NCBI RefSeq assembly: GCF_000238255.3
Contig: NZ_CP011039.1
Location: 1,289,001-1,353,000, forward strand
DNA length: 64,000 nt
Direction of reading: 5' to 3'
From: Pseudoalteromonas spongiae UST010723-006
GTDB taxonomy: Bacteria; Pseudomonadota; Gammaproteobacteria; Enterobacterales; Alteromonadaceae
The notes beneath the pieces are model-generated. The model saw nothing but the letters and a program-made list of their open reading frames with translations. It was not told the DNA's origin and did not search any database. The position numbers and the translations under genes were made by a program. Below are positions 8,926-17,538 of this stretch, one piece after another. Every line of letters starts with the position of its first letter. Positions within the stretch are counted from its first letter, which is position 1.

Positions 8926-9573
8926 GTGGAAATTATAAATCCAGATAAAAAAATAGCGGTTTTTGATTATGATGAGTCATCACGCACCGAAGAACTCGCG
9001 TTTTTAACACAAGGGTTAGATCATTTATTTGTTCTGCCTGAAGTTCTAAATGTAGAAAATGTGCCCGATGCATCAGGTGCGAGAGCACTTTCAACGGTAC
9101 ACTTAAGTGACCGTTTAAATCTTGTCAATTTTCTACAATTAAAGACAATGCCAATGGGACATTGGCTTTTTAATAGTATCAGTCAAGCTGCGTCCCAATT
9201 TGGGTTAGGGAAAACGCGAAACATTCGCCAGTTTAAGTTTCATCGCACTTGGGCAAATAGAATAGAACAAGGTTGCAATACCATCGCACATCGACATGCC
9301 CAAAAAGATTGGGCTGCACCTCATGTGGTTGCAATTTTATACGTTGAATGTGCCCCAGGAAGTGCCGATTTAGTGTTTGTTGATGACGACTCAAATGTAA
9401 TGCGAGCAGAGCATATCAGTCACTACAATGCAAAGCTGTGCACCACAATTGATAGTAAAGCAGCAAGATTAGTGGTCCACGATGCGACGTATTTGCACGG
9501 CACGACAGAACATGCGCTTGATCAAACTAGATCTTGCATTATTTTTGAAGTAGGATTTCCACCATTAACATAA
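8926..9573 (+). CDS. Putative 2OG-Fe(II) oxygenase-like/cupin-fold protein
   Basis: This 215-residue protein starts at a GTG after TAGAGG, 18 bases behind the halogenase-like gene, so it is probably cotranscribed. The C-terminal half has the pattern of a double-stranded beta-helix metal site: HRHAQKDW near 125, a later histidine pair in LHGTTEH near 191-195, and an RSCIIFEVGF segment whose arginine could bind 2-oxoglutarate. Family-level assignment only: similar proteins recur beside halogenase-like and SapC genes in marine bacteria. The metal ligands are not proven and the substrate is unknown. It could act on the same molecule as the halogenase-like protein. Confidence 0.55.
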   Translation: MEIINPDKKIAVFDYDESSRTEELAFLTQGLDHLFVLPEVLNVENVPDASGARALSTVHLSDRLNLVNFLQLKTMPMGHWLFNSISQAASQFGLGKTRNIRQFKFHRTWANRIEQGCNTIAHRHAQKDWAAPHVVAILYVECAPGSADLVFVDDDSNVMRAEHISHYNAKLCTTIDSKAARLVVHDATYLHGTTEHALDQTRSCIIFEVGFPPLT

Positions 9574-9687
9574 CATTCATATTTTTTGGGCTTGTTTTTT
9601 ACTAATGCAACCCATATAACGGTATAAACGCTGATTAATTGTTAGCAAAACTATTTATAATTATTAGAATTCCACTGGAGCAGTAAG

Positions 9688-10398
9688 ATGACGGACGTAA
9701 TAAAGCCACTTCATAATGTTGAACATAAAGATGTTAAAATTAAAAACGGTTTCAACACAGACCTAGTTAAAGATCAACACTTAGTACCAGTTGTGGCGCA
9801 CGAATTTGCACGTGTAGCTAACGAATACCCAATTGTATTTGTAAAAAATAACGAAACTGAAGAATTCCAGCCAGTTGCAATGTTAGGTCTTGAGCCTGGT
9901 GAGAACCTATTTGTTAAAGATGGCAAATGGCAGGGTGCTTATCTTCCACACGCACTTACGCGTTACCCGTTAGTACTGAGCAAGAACCCTGAAAATGAAG
10001 AGCAACTATTTGTTGGTATCAACGAATCTAGCGACCTTGTAAACAAAGAAGAAGGTAATGCACTTTTCGATGAAAAGGGCGAAGAAACAGATTACCTTAA
10101 GCGTCGTAAAGAAGGCTTAATTGCGTTTGTTGAATTCTCACAAGTTACTGCTGCGTTCACTAAGTTCCTAGCTGATAAAGAACTACTTATCCCGCAAACA
10201 CTAACGCTTGAAATTAAAGGCGAGAAGCGTGATATCAATGGTATCTACCTAATCGACGAGAAAAAACTAAACGAGATGGCTGATGACGAGTTCTTAGAGC
10301 TTCGTAAGCGTGGTTACTTACCACCAATCTACTCGTTCTTAACATCAATGCCTCAAGTAAATCGTCTTGCACGTTTAAAAGCAGAGCACGGTGCTTAA
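9688..10398 (+). CDS. SapC family protein
   Basis: This 236-residue protein starts at an ATG after CTGGAGCAG. Segments such as HEFARVANEYPIVFVKN, AMLGLEPGENLFV and GKWQGAYLPHALTRYPL are characteristic of the SapC family. That family is named after a Campylobacter S-layer-associated protein, but in marine and Caulobacter-type bacteria it is found beside TonB receptors. No signal peptide or membrane segment is visible, so it is probably cytoplasmic. A 114-base gap separates it from the oxygenase-like gene, so it could have its own promoter. Its terminator at 10420-10447 closes the locus. Molecular function unknown. Confidence 0.85.
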   Translation: MTDVIKPLHNVEHKDVKIKNGFNTDLVKDQHLVPVVAHEFARVANEYPIVFVKNNETEEFQPVAMLGLEPGENLFVKDGKWQGAYLPHALTRYPLVLSKNPENEEQLFVGINESSDLVNKEEGNALFDEKGEETDYLKRRKEGLIAFVEFSQVTAAFTKFLADKELLIPQTLTLEIKGEKRDINGIYLIDEKKLNEMADDEFLELRKRGYLPPIYSFLTSMPQVNRLARLKAEHGA

Positions 10399-10419
10399 TT
10401 TAACGGCTAAACGTTAAGT

Positions 10420-10447
10420 AAAAAAAGCGCCAGTTGGCGCTTTTTTT
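10420..10447. terminator. Bidirectional terminator between sapC-like gene and ydcH-like gene
   Basis: AAAAAAAGCGCC and GGCGCTTTTTTT pair around the loop AGTT. The stem is flanked by A on the left and T on the right and so can serve both converging transcripts. Confidence 0.9.
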
Positions 10448-10461
10448 GTGTTTGTTGTTTG

Positions 10462-10710
10462 TTAATTTTCTTTATGTGTTTTCAGCATCGCGTACAGCTC
10501 GTCTTTTAGGTGTAAACGACGCATTTTTTGTTTTTCTAGGTATGCGTCAGAAGTATTTTCAACGCCTTCTTCAATGCGGATCACTTCGTGATCAAGATCG
10601 TGGTATTCCTTAAATAATTTAGAAAAGTGCGCATTAGTCATTTTTAATTCGCGAATTTCTTCATTAAACTCTGGAAACTCATGATGCATGTCGTGTTTTT
10701 CAATAAACAT
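10462..10710 (-). CDS. DUF465 (YdcH-like) small protein
   Basis: This 82-residue, highly charged, helical protein contains the segments HHEFPEFNEEIRELK, FSKLFKEYHDLDHEV and RRLHLKDELYAML, the hallmark of the DUF465/YdcH family. It has no signal peptide and is probably a short coiled-coil cytoplasmic protein. It lies 12 bases behind the DksA/TraR-like gene on the same strand and is likely cotranscribed. Function unknown in the family. Confidence 0.85.
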   Translation of the reverse strand: MFIEKHDMHHEFPEFNEEIRELKMTNAHFSKLFKEYHDLDHEVIRIEEGVENTSDAYLEKQKMRRLHLKDELYAMLKTHKEN

Positions 10711-10722
10711 GGGTGTTATTCC

Positions 10723-11037
10723 TTATTGTGCACAGTTGATACAAGTTTGAACATAGGGTAATGCATGTAAACGCTCGCGTGATATTTCGCTCTCGCACTG
10801 GCTACAAATGCCATAATTATTGTTTTCTAAGCGCGAAATAGCGGCATTTACTTGTTGTAATTCCAATTTTGCCTCATGGCGAATGCCGTCGAGCACTTGG
10901 TCGTTTTCACTCTCTGTCGCTTGCTCTGCAAAGTCTTGCGAGCGACCTTTTTTAAAATCTGAACCAATCGCATTGATGCGTTTATTGAGTTCGATTTGTT
11001 TTTCTTTAAGCTCGATTAAAATTGCGTTTTTGTTCAT
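10723..11037 (-). CDS. DksA/TraR family C4 zinc-finger protein
   Basis: This 104-residue protein has an N-terminal coiled coil (about 5-70) with the acidic tip DFAEQATESENDQVLD. A C-terminal zinc finger follows, with cysteines at 78, 81, 99 and 102 (CSQC...CINC). Family knowledge: DksA-like proteins insert the coiled coil into the RNA polymerase secondary channel and alter promoter response, often with ppGpp. It is shorter than DksA (about 150 residues) and resembles the DksA-like proteins with the DFAEQATE signature. A stand-alone accessory regulator is the best reading. GGAGGC lies just before the ATG. Confidence 0.85.
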   Translation of the reverse strand: MNKNAILIELKEKQIELNKRINAIGSDFKKGRSQDFAEQATESENDQVLDGIRHEAKLELQQVNAAISRLENNNYGICSQCESEISRERLHALPYVQTCINCAQ

Positions 11038-11217
11038 AACGCCTCCTATTCTTTAATTATTAATCTACGCCGCTTTGATGGGATTGCGTTGATCTAGCGC
11101 AAAAAAATAACGCCTTTGTGCTGTTCATCGAAAATGCTTGAAATTGACGCGTTTGCCTTGCAAATTGAATAGAGTGTTTTGTTCTTTGTTGTTGCTTCTT
11201 GACTTAGACCACTAGGA

Positions 11218-11292
11218 CTACAAAGCCACGCCGCGATCAAAAAAGCTTTGGATTTGAACAGAATTTAGACCACAAAGATCAATACGCTCTAA
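11218..11292. repeat. Possible highly decayed end of the MITE-like repeat
   Basis: Blocks GCCGCGATCAAAAAAGC and AAAGATCAATA recall one end of the element at 12590-12654 (GCCGCGATAAAAGC and GAAGATCAACAGAC), in the same order. The match is weak and could be chance. It sits directly upstream of the isoaspartyl peptidase gene. Confidence 0.25.
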
Positions 11293-11311
11293 AAACAAAA
11301 GGAAAACAATA

Positions 11312-12328
11312 ATGAACAAACGACTCGCAACTGCGTTTTTAACAGCGTTTTTATCTACTAGCGTGTTTGCATCCAGTGAACAGCCTTTCTCAATCGCCAT
11401 TCACGGTGGAGCAGGCACGATAGACAAAAGTAAATTTACCCCTGAAAAGGAAGCGGCGTATCGCGCTAAACTGCAAGAAGCAGTAGAAGCAGGTTATAAA
11501 GTGCTTGAAAACGGTGGTGAGAGCTTAACGGCGGTCACTACAGCCATTAATATTTTAGAAAATTCGCCGTTTTTTAACGCCGGCATTGGTGCCGTTTACA
11601 CTTATGATGGACACCATGAACTTGACGCATCAATTATGGATGGGCGCGACCGTCAAGCGGGTGCCGTTGCGGGTGTAAAGCACATTAAAAACCCAATCGA
11701 TTTAGCACGGTTAGTAATGGAAGAGTCTGTACACGTGATGCTAAGCGGCAATGGCGCAGAACAATTTGCTAAGAAAAACGGCATGAGTTTAGTTAATAAC
11801 AGTGTGTTCGACACCGAGCACCGATATAAAGCGCTAGAACGCGCTAAAAAGAAACTCAATAAAACAGAGAACTACCAAGCAAATCATCGTGCACTGCCTG
11901 AGCAATATAAAATGGGCACGGTCGGCGCTGTGGCGTTAGATAAACACGGTAACTTGGCAGCTGGTACGTCAACGGGTGGTATGACGGCAAAACGCTTTGG
12001 TCGTATTGGTGATTCGCCTGTGATTGGTGCGGGTACCTTTGCCGATAACCGTTCATGTGCGGTGTCTGCTACAGGCCATGGTGAATATTTCATCCGTTAC
12101 AGTGTGGCGTCTGATATTTGTGCTCGTGTGCAGTATCAAGGCAAAACCATTCAGCAAGCCGGTGATGAAGTAATTCATGATGTACTTAAACCAATAGGGG
12201 GCACAGGTGGTGTAATTATTGTTGATAGTAAAGGTAATATTAGTCTGCCATTTAATACCAAAGGCATGTATCGCGCGTCAAAACTGGCAAATCAGCCTAC
12301 CTATGTGGCAATTTTTAAAGACGAATAA
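11312..12328 (+). CDS. iaaA: Secreted isoaspartyl peptidase / plant-type L-asparaginase
   Basis: This is a 338-residue Ntn-hydrolase. Residues 1-21 are a signal peptide (MNKRLATAFLTAF...FASS), so the enzyme is periplasmic or secreted. FSIAIHGGAGTI opens the mature domain, GGESLTAVTTAI and FFNAGIGAVY are typical family blocks, and the autocleavage site is the Gly-Thr bond in MGTVGAV. Thr203 would become the N-terminal nucleophile, followed by GTSTGGMT substrate-binding residues. Family knowledge: it hydrolyses beta-aspartyl peptides and asparagine. E. coli IaaA lacks a classical signal peptide of this kind, so export suggests nutrient scavenging. AAAAGGAAAAC precedes the ATG. Confidence 0.9.
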   Translation: MNKRLATAFLTAFLSTSVFASSEQPFSIAIHGGAGTIDKSKFTPEKEAAYRAKLQEAVEAGYKVLENGGESLTAVTTAINILENSPFFNAGIGAVYTYDGHHELDASIMDGRDRQAGAVAGVKHIKNPIDLARLVMEESVHVMLSGNGAEQFAKKNGMSLVNNSVFDTEHRYKALERAKKKLNKTENYQANHRALPEQYKMGTVGAVALDKHGNLAAGTSTGGMTAKRFGRIGDSPVIGAGTFADNRSCAVSATGHGEYFIRYSVASDICARVQYQGKTIQQAGDEVIHDVLKPIGGTGGVIIVDSKGNISLPFNTKGMYRASKLANQPTYVAIFKDE

Positions 12329-12338
12329 CGGCGATTTT

Positions 12339-12654
12339 TTAGGGTCTGTTGACCTTTCAAGTTTGTTTTTGCAGCAGTTTGATTGGGTTTTATACAAGGC
12401 AGAGGCTGCGTGGCATAGTTATTCTATGTGAGTCAGCCGATAACACAGTTGAAAACCCAATCAAGCGCTGCCGAACGGTTCTTTTGAGCGCACTTTTTTC
12501 ATTGTTTCCTATATGGATGTAGGTAAGGGGCGTGAGCAGGACGCGGAAGCTTTGCTCGATATTCGCTTAGATTGCTAGCCCACACACCGAGCGCCGCGAT
12601 AAAAGCACGCTCACACATAACGAAAATAGAACAGCGAAGATCAACAGACACTAG
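12339..12654 (-). repeat. MITE-like element with terminal inverted repeats
   Basis: This 316-bp non-coding element is bounded by TTAGGGTCTGTTGACC and, on the complement, CTAGTGTCTGTTGATC (13 of 16 positions equal). Inside, GATTGGGTTTT (12381-12391) and AAAACCCAATC (12452-12462) form an internal inverted repeat. A decayed copy lies at 3650-3835 and an isolated terminus at 17085-17113. A 61-codon open frame on the complement is merely a translation of the repeat. No transposase is encoded; mobilisation in trans is inference. Confidence 0.75.
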
Positions 12655-12666
12655 TTGAATAAAATT

Positions 12667-12703
12667 AAAATAAGGGAAGCGCAATGCTTCCCTTATTTTA
12701 TGA
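12667..12703. terminator. Strong bidirectional hairpin before hrpA
   Basis: AAAATAAGGGAAGC and GCTTCCCTTATTTT form a perfect 14-bp stem with loop GCAAT, flanked by A/T runs. It sits between the repeat element and hrpA and would stop read-through from either side. hrpA must then be transcribed from within the 50 bases before its start or by read-through. Confidence 0.75.
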
Positions 12704-12752
12704 CAATCAATTTGTTATTATTGGCCTTTTGAAATTCCGCTTTATTCTATCT

Positions 12753-15700
12753 ATGGCTAATCCACAACAGCAGCTCTATTCACTCTTAAAAAATTGTCTT
12801 AAGAAAGATCAGTTTTTCTTCAAACGTCGCCTCGATGGTGTGAAAAAAATAAATGATGAAGCAAAACAGGTGAAGGTGCTTACCACAATTACAAAAGACA
12901 TTGAAAAAAGCATCGAGCTGAGGGAGTTACGTTTAAAGCAACTGCCAAAGGTGAGTTATCCAGTAAACCTACCAGTTAGTCAGAAAAAAGACGATATTAA
13001 AAAAGCCATTAGCGAAAATCAGGTGGTGATTGTCGCGGGTGAAACCGGTTCAGGTAAAACCACTCAGTTACCTAAAATTTGTTTAGAGCTTGGCCGAGGT
13101 GTTGCAGGTTTAATTGGCCACACCCAACCACGCCGATTAGCTGCGCGCAGTGTTGCCGCCCGTGTTGCTGAGGAAATTGGCACTACCATAGGTGATAAAG
13201 TGGGTTTTAAAATTCGCTTTAGTGATCAAGTTTCTAACTCAAGCTATTTGAAGCTGATGACTGATGGTGTGTTGCTTGCGGAAATTCAACAAGATAGATT
13301 TTTAAACCAGTACGACACCATCATTATCGATGAAGCGCACGAACGCAGTTTAAATATCGACTTTATTTTAGGTTATTTGAAAAACCTGTTACCCAAACGC
13401 CCCGATTTAAAACTGATTATCACCTCGGCAACCATCGATCCCGAGCGATTTTCAAAGCATTTTAACAATGCGCCGATTATTGAAGTATCGGGCCGCACTT
13501 ACCCTGTTGAGGTACGTTACCGTCCGTTAACGGAAATCGACAAAACAGAGATGGAAGCAGAGGGCGATCAACTGCAAGGTATTTTTGATGCGGTTGATGA
13601 GCTATTGCAAGCTGGGCCGGGCGATATTCTTATTTTTATGAATGGAGAGCGTGAAATTCGCGATACTGCCGATGCGCTCGCAAAACGCGGCCTTGCAAAT
13701 ACCGAAGTGCTGCCACTTTATGCGCGCCTTTCAAATGCTGAGCAAAATCGTATTTTTGCCTCGCACTCTGGCCGTCGTATTGTATTGTCTACTAACGTTG
13801 CAGAAACGTCACTTACGGTTCCGGGCATTCGTTATGTTATCGATCCTGGTACGGCACGCATTAGCCGATACAGCTACCGTACTAAGGTTCAACGTTTACC
13901 AATTGAAGCAATTTCGCAGGCCAGTGCCAATCAGCGTAAAGGGCGATGTGGTCGTGTGGCGGAAGGTATTTGTATTCGTCTTTATTCAGAAGAAGACTTT
14001 TTGGGCCGCCCTGAATTTACCGACCCTGAAATTCTACGCACAAATTTAGCGTCAGTTATTTTGCAAATGTTGGCACTTGGCTTAGGCGATATTGCGAAAT
14101 TCCCATTTGTGCAAGCACCAGATAACCGTAATATTACCGATGGTCTTCGCTTACTCGAAGAAATTCAGGCAATTACACCGGTTACACGAAAGAAAGATTA
14201 TAAGCTGACTAAAGCAGGGCGCGAATTAAGCCGCTTACCAGTTGACCCGCGGCTAGCTAAAATTGTGCACGCAGCGAAAGATTTCGACACCATGTTCGAA
14301 GCGATTGTGATTGTGGCGGCGTTATCGATTCAAGATCCACGAGAATTCCCGCAAGACAAAAAAGCCAAAGCACAAGAAAGCCATAGCCGCTTTGCGGACA
14401 AAAATTCTGATTTTATCGGCTTTTTAAATTTATGGCGTTATTTAGAAGAGCAACAACAAGCGTTGTCGCGCAGCCAATTTAGAAAGCTTTGCCAAAACGA
14501 ATTCTTTGCTTATATGCGTGTGCGTGAATGGCAAGATATTGTTTATCAACTGGTATCAACATGCGAAGAAATGGGTTTTAAAATTAACCAAAACCCGAGC
14601 GATTACGAAGCAATTCATAAGTCAATTTTGGCAGGTATGCTCAGCCACATTGGTATGAAAGATGAAAATCAGCAATACACAGGGGCGCGTCAAAGTAAGT
14701 TCTTTGTATTCCCAGGCTCAGGTCTTTTCAAAAAGTCACCGAAATGGTTAGTGGCCGCAGAGCTCGTTGAAACCAGTAAACTCTTTGCCCGTATTAATGC
14801 CAAGATAGATCTTGCATGGGTTGCGCCACTTGCACAGCATTTGGTGAATCGCAGTTACAGTGAACCGCACTGGCAAAAGAAAGCGGGCGCGGTAATGGCG
14901 TTTGAACAGCAAACCCTATATGGCTTAACCATTGTGTCACGTAAAAGTGTGCAATTTAATAAAATAGACGCCAAGTTAAGCCGTGAAATTTTTATACGCA
15001 GTGCGTTGGTTGAACAACAGCTTGGTCAAAGTGAAAGCTTTTTAAACTTTAATCAAAAGCTGATTGATGAAGTACAAGATCTTGAGCACAAAGCGCGCCG
15101 TCGCGATATTTTAGTCGATGAAGAAACCTTGATGGACTTTTACCATCAACGATTGCCAGATAACATCACCAGTCGCGTTGAGTTTAATACTTGGTGGAAG
15201 AGTAAAAAGAAAACTGAGCCAAAATACCTGCATATGGATAAAGCGGCGTTAATGCAACATGATGCGGCTCATATTAGTAAAGACAATTACCCTGACGTTT
15301 GGCAGCAAGGCAATTTGTTCTTCCCGTTAGAATATCATTTTGAACCGGGGCAAGCATTGGATGGTGTAGTGGTGCAGGTGCCTTTAGCGCTGTTAAACCA
15401 AGTGGAAGATACAGGTTTTGATTGGCATATTCCGGCGTTTCGTCATGAGTTAATAACTGCGTTAATCAAATCGTTACCGAAAACAACGCGCCGTAATTTT
15501 GTGCCAGCGCCTAATTACGCTGATGCCGTAATGGCGTCGCTTGAGCCAATGCAGGGCAGTTTTATTGAAGCAATCAGTAAGCAGTTATTGCGTATGTCAG
15601 GTATTACAATTAAAGCACAAGAATGGGATTATTCTGCGTTGCCAAGTCATTTGAAACTTCAGTTTGCCATTAGAGATGATAAAAATAAATTGCTTGCAAG

Positions 15701-16646
15701 TGGTTTCGACTTAACTGAGCTTAAAGAAAAACTGAAAGGTAAAGTAAGTGACAATCTTGCCAAAGTGGCTGAAAAAGGCATAGAACAAAGTGACTTAATT
15801 GAATGGTCATTTGGTGAATTACCGGCATCTTACGTACAAAAACAAGGTCAGTACGAGGTTAAGGCGTATCCAGCTTTAGTAGATGAAGGAAAATCCACAA
15901 GCATTAAATTGTTTGATGCTAAAGACAAAGCAGATAGTGCACACTTAAAAGGCTTACGCCGTTTAGTGTTATTAAACATTCCATCGCCGATTAAGTATTT
16001 ACAGCAAAAACTGCCAAACAAGGCGAAGTTAGGCCTTTATTTTAATCCGTTTGGTAAAATTAACGAACTGATTGACGATTGTATTGCCGCCGCAGTTGAT
16101 GGCATTTTGGCTACGAGCAGCGCTGTACGCGATGAGCAATCGTTTTCCGAGATTAAAGAAACCATTCGCGGTGAGTTGGGTGATGCAGTTGTTGCTATTG
16201 CACTCGATGTTGAAGCGGCACTTAGCCTAGTTAGTGGCTTGAATAAAAAGCTTAAAGGTAAAACTGATCTCACTATGATCTTGGCGCAAGGCGATATTAA
16301 AGAACAGTTATCACAGCTTATTTTTAAAGGCTTTGTCACCCGTCACGGCGCCAAGCGCATCAAAGATGTGATCCGCTATTTAAAAGGCATTGAGCGACGA
16401 TTAGAAAAACTGCCGATTGACCCGCATCAAGATAAACTTAAAATGTTGGATGTGGAAAAAGCACAAAAGCTACTTAGCGATGCACTTGGTAAAGCGCGTT
16501 CAAACAGTGAAAAACAGAAACTTGAGGAAGTACGCTGGATGATTGAAGAACTGCGCATTTCAATGTTTGCACAGAATTTAGGTACAGCGTATCCTATCTC
16601 GTTGAAGCGCATACAAAATGCAATCAAAGAGAGTAGTGGCGAATAA
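12753..16646 (+). CDS. hrpA: ATP-dependent RNA helicase HrpA
   Basis: From the ATG at 12753 the protein has 1297 residues, close to the 1300 of E. coli HrpA. The family N-terminus (RRLDGVKKIND) begins soon after. An open frame extends 23 codons further upstream but overlaps a terminator hairpin. DEAH-helicase motifs are all visible: GETGSGKT (Walker A), DEAH, SAT, TNVAETSLTVPG and QRKGRCGR. They are followed by the winged-helix/HA2 region and the long C-terminal DUF3418 region. Family knowledge: a 3'-5' RNA helicase that resolves collided or stalled ribosomes. The resemblance to E. coli HrpA is strong along the whole length. Confidence 0.96.
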   Translation: MANPQQQLYSLLKNCLKKDQFFFKRRLDGVKKINDEAKQVKVLTTITKDIEKSIELRELRLKQLPKVSYPVNLPVSQKKDDIKKAISENQVVIVAGETGSGKTTQLPKICLELGRGVAGLIGHTQPRRLAARSVAARVAEEIGTTIGDKVGFKIRFSDQVSNSSYLKLMTDGVLLAEIQQDRFLNQYDTIIIDEAHERSLNIDFILGYLKNLLPKRPDLKLIITSATIDPERFSKHFNNAPIIEVSGRTYPVEVRYRPLTEIDKTEMEAEGDQLQGIFDAVDELLQAGPGDILIFMNGEREIRDTADALAKRGLANTEVLPLYARLSNAEQNRIFASHSGRRIVLSTNVAETSLTVPGIRYVIDPGTARISRYSYRTKVQRLPIEAISQASANQRKGRCGRVAEGICIRLYSEEDFLGRPEFTDPEILRTNLASVILQMLALGLGDIAKFPFVQAPDNRNITDGLRLLEEIQAITPVTRKKDYKLTKAGRELSRLPVDPRLAKIVHAAKDFDTMFEAIVIVAALSIQDPREFPQDKKAKAQESHSRFADKNSDFIGFLNLWRYLEEQQQALSRSQFRKLCQNEFFAYMRVREWQDIVYQLVSTCEEMGFKINQNPSDYEAIHKSILAGMLSHIGMKDENQQYTGARQSKFFVFPGSGLFKKSPKWLVAAELVETSKLFARINAKIDLAWVAPLAQHLVNRSYSEPHWQKKAGAVMAFEQQTLYGLTIVSRKSVQFNKIDAKLSREIFIRSALVEQQLGQSESFLNFNQKLIDEVQDLEHKARRRDILVDEETLMDFYHQRLPDNITSRVEFNTWWKSKKKTEPKYLHMDKAALMQHDAAHISKDNYPDVWQQGNLFFPLEYHFEPGQALDGVVVQVPLALLNQVEDTGFDWHIPAFRHELITALIKSLPKTTRRNFVPAPNYADAVMASLEPMQGSFIEAISKQLLRMSGITIKAQEWDYSALPSHLKLQFAIRDDKNKLLASGFDLTELKEKLKGKVSDNLAKVAEKGIEQSDLIEWSFGELPASYVQKQGQYEVKAYPALVDEGKSTSIKLFDAKDKADSAHLKGLRRLVLLNIPSPIKYLQQKLPNKAKLGLYFNPFGKINELIDDCIAAAVDGILATSSAVRDEQSFSEIKETIRGELGDAVVAIALDVEAALSLVSGLNKKLKGKTDLTMILAQGDIKEQLSQLIFKGFVTRHGAKRIKDVIRYLKGIERRLEKLPIDPHQDKLKMLDVEKAQKLLSDALGKARSNSEKQKLEEVRWMIEELRISMFAQNLGTAYPISLKRIQNAIKESSGE

Positions 16647-16738
16647 ATATCACAAGCAAATGTAAATTTTTTGTTATTGGAAATCGGCATTTGCTGTGGT
16701 AATAATAAACCTGCGACAGGAAGTTTAGGGGAAATCTA

Positions 16739-17035
16739 ATGTTGTATGAAGACAAGCGTAATTTTTTTCGCATGTTAGTAAATGCCGAAGCACAGCTAGT
16801 AATTTTAGACTCAGAAGCTGGCCGTAAAATTGATGGTGTATGCCGAGATTTAAGTGCTACGGGAATGGCAATTGAAATTGATGAACCATTAGAGGTAAGC
16901 ACACAAGTAAAAGTGCGCATCGATGCCACCAATAACAGTGTGCCGGCACTTGATGCACTAGCAACTGTGGTGCGCTGCAGCGAAATAGAAGATCAAGAAT
17001 ATTTGCTGGGTTTAGAAGTACTGGAAATAAATTAA
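16739..17035 (+). CDS. PilZ domain protein (cyclic di-GMP binding)
   Basis: This 98-residue single-domain protein has RNFFR at about 7-11 and DLSATGM at about 38-44, the two PilZ motifs (RxxxR and D/NxSxxG) that bind cyclic di-GMP. Residues for both are intact. The start is an ATG after AGGGGAAATCTA. It is followed by its own terminator, so it is a monocistronic unit after hrpA. As a stand-alone PilZ protein it would act as a c-di-GMP adaptor; the partner is unknown. Confidence 0.88.
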   Translation: MLYEDKRNFFRMLVNAEAQLVILDSEAGRKIDGVCRDLSATGMAIEIDEPLEVSTQVKVRIDATNNSVPALDALATVVRCSEIEDQEYLLGLEVLEIN

Positions 17036-17060
17036 AAGAGGAGCATGATGCTCCTTTTTT
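17034..17060 (+). terminator. Rho-independent terminator after PilZ gene
   Basis: AGGAGC and GCTCCT pair around ATGAT and run into TTTTTT. It begins at the PilZ stop codon. Confidence 0.8.
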
Positions 17061-17084
17061 AATGGCAAAATCTACCTGAAATAA

Positions 17085-17113
17085 AACGAACTTGAAAGGT
17101 CAATAGACCCTAG
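17085..17113 (+). repeat. Isolated terminus of the MITE-like repeat
   Basis: AACTTGAAAGGTCAATAGAC followed by CCTAG is the terminal part of the element at 12339-12654 (AACTTGAAAGGTCAACAGAC on its complement) with one difference. The rest of the element is absent, so this is a solo end or deletion remnant. Confidence 0.65.
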
Positions 17114-17210
17114 ACCTTAGCGTTACTTTATTGAATATAAAGAATTTAGTGTTGACATAATGCGCTAAGGGCGGCAACGTAGTTTTGATTTTAGCAAAAA
17201 GGATATGTGT

Positions 17211-17480
17211 ATGTGGTCATGGATAATGATAGTACTAGGCCTAGTCGCATCTGGGTATTTTACCGATGTGTATTCTGAATCAAACTTGCAAGCGATAGTG
17301 TGCCCGATTATTTTTGTGATACTGATTATTACCACTTTAATTAAAGCATCACTTCTTTCATCTGGTCTTAGTAACTCTAGAAGCGGAACCCATGGAACTA
17401 GCTTTAGTGGCGGTGGATTTCTCAGTGGTGATAGTGGTTCAAACGGTGGCGATTGTTCTGGCGGGGGCGGTGACTGTTAA
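17211..17480 (+). CDS. Small membrane protein with Gly/Ser/Cys-rich tail, unknown function
   Basis: The ATG at 17211 has AAAAGGA at a proper distance; an in-frame ATG at 17205 is too close to it. The 89-residue product has two hydrophobic segments (about 2-17 and 28-45, rich in I and V) and then a low-complexity tail of Ser, Gly and Asp ending GGDCSGGGGDC. Such Gly-rich Cys-containing tails recur in small bacterial membrane proteins (TIGR04222-like tails). I do not recognise a family with certainty. It sits alone between the PilZ gene and convergent rlmI. Confidence 0.6.
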   Translation: MWSWIMIVLGLVASGYFTDVYSESNLQAIVCPIIFVILIITTLIKASLLSSGLSNSRSGTHGTSFSGGGFLSGDSGSNGGDCSGGGGDC

Positions 17481-17497
17481 ATTTGAAACTTAAAAAG

Positions 17498-17532
17498 AAC
17501 TGTCAGATGCAATAACCTGAATCTGACAGTTT
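17498..17532. terminator. Hairpin between convergent genes
   Basis: AACTGTCAGA and TCTGACAGTT form a 10-bp stem around a 14-base loop, placed between the small membrane protein gene and rlmI, which converge. A T-rich stretch follows on the plus strand only loosely. Confidence 0.6.
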
Positions 17533-17538
17533 AAGTCT

